From: Streptomyces rimosus
GTDB taxonomy: Bacteria > Actinomycetota > Actinomycetes > Streptomycetales > Streptomycetaceae
Assembly: GCF_008704655.1 (NCBI RefSeq)
Contig: NZ_CP023688.1
Span: 6,516,001-6,580,000, forward strand
DNA: 64,000 nucleotides
Reading direction: 5' to 3'
Positions 62,772 through 64,000 of this stretch are shown piece by piece. The notes beneath the pieces were generated by a model, which worked only from the letters and a program-made list of their open reading frames with translations, was not told the DNA's origin and ran no database searches. The position numbers were made by a program, and so were the translations under genes. Every line of letters begins with the position of its first letter. Within the stretch, counting starts at the first letter, position 1.

Positions 62772-63967
62772 TGGGGGGACTCCTTCGTGTGCGGCTGCGC
62801 GCCCGGCGCCGGTGACTTCCTTGTCCGTACCCACCCGGATTCCTTCTCCAGGGGCTCCACGGTCTCCACCGGCTGCTCCGCCCGCGGCGGCAGCGGTGCG
62901 ACGAACGCCGGCAGCAGCCCCACCAGCACACCGGCCGCGGGCCACAGCGGGAGGACGGGCGCGGTGAGCGGTACGGCGGGCGGGTGCAGGGCGGCCGGGT
63001 CGGCGGAGTTCGCCCAGATCATCAGGGCGGCCACCGCGACGCCGGACCCGGACACCAGCCAGGCGCGCACGCCCCACCGGTCGGGCCGGTAGCGGCTGCG
63101 TACGGAGCGGCGCCCGCCCAGCCACAGCCCGCCGAGTGCCGCTGCCAGCCCGGCGAGCAGCACCGGCAGGCCGTACGCCGCACCCGTGTCGGCCAGCAGC
63201 CCGTACGTACCGGCGCAGACCCCGAGCAGGCCGCCGAGGGTGAGGGCGGTGGTGGTGTGCCGTATGGCGGGCGGGACCTGTGCCGTACGGCCGTAGCCGC
63301 GCGCGTCCATGGCCGCGGCCAGCGACACCGAGCGTTCCAGCGCGCCCTCCAGGACCGGCAGTCCGACCTGAAGGAGCGCCTTGAAACCGCGGTCCGGGCG
63401 GCCGCGCAGTCGGCGCGCGGCCCGCAGCCGCTGCACGTCGGCGACGAGATTGGGTGCGAACGTCATCGCGACGACGACCGCCACGCCCGCCTCGTACAGC
63501 GCGCCCGGCAGCGACTTCAGCAGACGCGCCGGACTGGCGAGGGCGTTCGCGGCGCCGACGCAGATGAGGAGGGTGCCCAGCTTCAGCCCGTCGTAGAAGG
63601 CGAACAGCATGCCCTCGGCGGTGACCCGGCCGCCGATGCGCACACCGCGCGCCCACTCGGGCAGCGGCACCTCCGGCAGCGTGACCAGCACATGCGTGCC
63701 CGGGATGGGGGAGCCGAGGAAGAACGCGAAGACCAGGCGGATGCCGATGACCAGCAGGCCCAGCTTGAGGAACGCGCCGTACGAACGGGCCCATGGCGCG
63801 TCCGTGCGGCGCGCCGCGACGACATACCCCGCGACGGCGATCAGCAGGCCGAGCAGCAGCGGGTTGGTGGTCCGGGACGCGGCGGTGGCCAGGCCCAGCG
63901 CCCACAGCCACCAGGCGCCGGCGTGCAGCGCGGTGGAGCGGGTGGCCCGGGGCGCGAGGGCGCTCAT
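62768..63967 (-). CDS. ECF transporter EcfT (CbiQ-like) component
   Basis: 399 residues. The N-terminal helices are followed by the EcfT coupling region (about 160-235), with VVVAMTFAPNLVADVQRLRAARRLRGR and LAAAMDARGYGRTAQVPP. The Ala-Arg-Gly (ARG) motif there is the ATPase contact seen in EcfT/CbiQ proteins. Additional helices and a Pro-rich tail follow. It connects the ATPase to the S component. The ATG at 63967 (MSALAPRATRS) was preferred; an earlier ATG at 63991 is near the window edge, so a longer reading cannot be excluded. The gene is first of a coupled trio. Confidence 0.87.
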   Translation of the reverse strand: MSALAPRATRSTALHAGAWWLWALGLATAASRTTNPLLLGLLIAVAGYVVAARRTDAPWARSYGAFLKLGLLVIGIRLVFAFFLGSPIPGTHVLVTLPEVPLPEWARGVRIGGRVTAEGMLFAFYDGLKLGTLLICVGAANALASPARLLKSLPGALYEAGVAVVVAMTFAPNLVADVQRLRAARRLRGRPDRGFKALLQVGLPVLEGALERSVSLAAAMDARGYGRTAQVPPAIRHTTTALTLGGLLGVCAGTYGLLADTGAAYGLPVLLAGLAAALGGLWLGGRRSVRSRYRPDRWGVRAWLVSGSGVAVAALMIWANSADPAALHPPAVPLTAPVLPLWPAAGVLVGLLPAFVAPLPPRAEQPVETVEPLEKESGWVRTRKSPAPGAQPHTKESPQ

Positions 63968-64000
63968 CCGCGGCGGCGGCGCGCCTGCCACCCGGCCGCC

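Overview
The window is high-GC DNA with GTG and TTG starts, tightly coupled ATGA/GTGA gene junctions, many ECF sigma factors and secreted proteins, and a deazaflavin (F420)-type oxidoreductase. This points to a Streptomyces chromosome or a close relative (Kitasatospora, Streptacidiphilus); the species cannot be read from the sequence. No insertion sequence, prophage, CRISPR array or rRNA was found. One tRNA is present (tRNA-Val, anticodon TAC, near 5.8 kb). Most of the window looks like ordinary chromosome with many small metabolic and transport operons.

Layout. 0-3 kb: tail of a probable methyltransferase, an FmdB zinc ribbon, a decayed PfkB sugar kinase and galactonate dehydratase. 3-8 kb: membrane and coiled-coil proteins, the tRNA, a DoxX protein and a VOC protein. 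7.6-12.5 kb: a cobalt/nickel permease behind a cobalamin riboswitch, facing a BtuFCD-type ABC importer. 12.4-20.4 kb: the most interesting part. A PvcA/DIT1-type isocyanide synthase is translationally coupled to a cytochrome P450. Diverging from them is a copper operon (Met-rich micro-protein, CopA P-type ATPase, PCu(A)C-like protein), followed by an ECF sigma factor, a ZAS zinc-finger mini-protein and a Met/His-rich membrane protein. I read this as a candidate isonitrile (copper-binding metabolite) locus.

20-30 kb: MarR/hydrolase pair, two divergent GT-C glycosyltransferases around a 32-bp inverted repeat, a kinase, a methyltransferase, a universal stress protein, an acetyltransferase and a DedA protein. 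30-45 kb: a SodC-like secreted protein, a second DoxX, PhoD phosphatase, a secreted HNH nuclease, an orphan FetB-type permease whose 3' end carries a manganese (yybP-ykoY) riboswitch for the following GDT1 family gene, then a HAD phosphatase, MFS pumps and small proteins. 46-52 kb: a second SodC-like protein, an aldo/keto reductase, an ECF sigma factor with a CU044_5270-type partner, and an orphan cytochrome oxidase subunit I. 52-57 kb: a DUF6230/DUF6114 operon, then a CYP125-like P450 diverging from a FadA5-like thiolase with two KstR-like sites between them and a TTA codon in the thiolase. 57-64 kb: small proteins, a lytic transglycosylase, and a complete ECF vitamin/metal transporter (S, fused A-A, T).

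Metal handling recurs: cobalt/B12 (nicO, BtuFCD, perhaps the ECF system), copper (CopA operon, SodC-like proteins, oxidase) and manganese/iron (GDT1, FetB). Start sites were chosen by ribosome-binding sites and family N-termini, and several remain uncertain.
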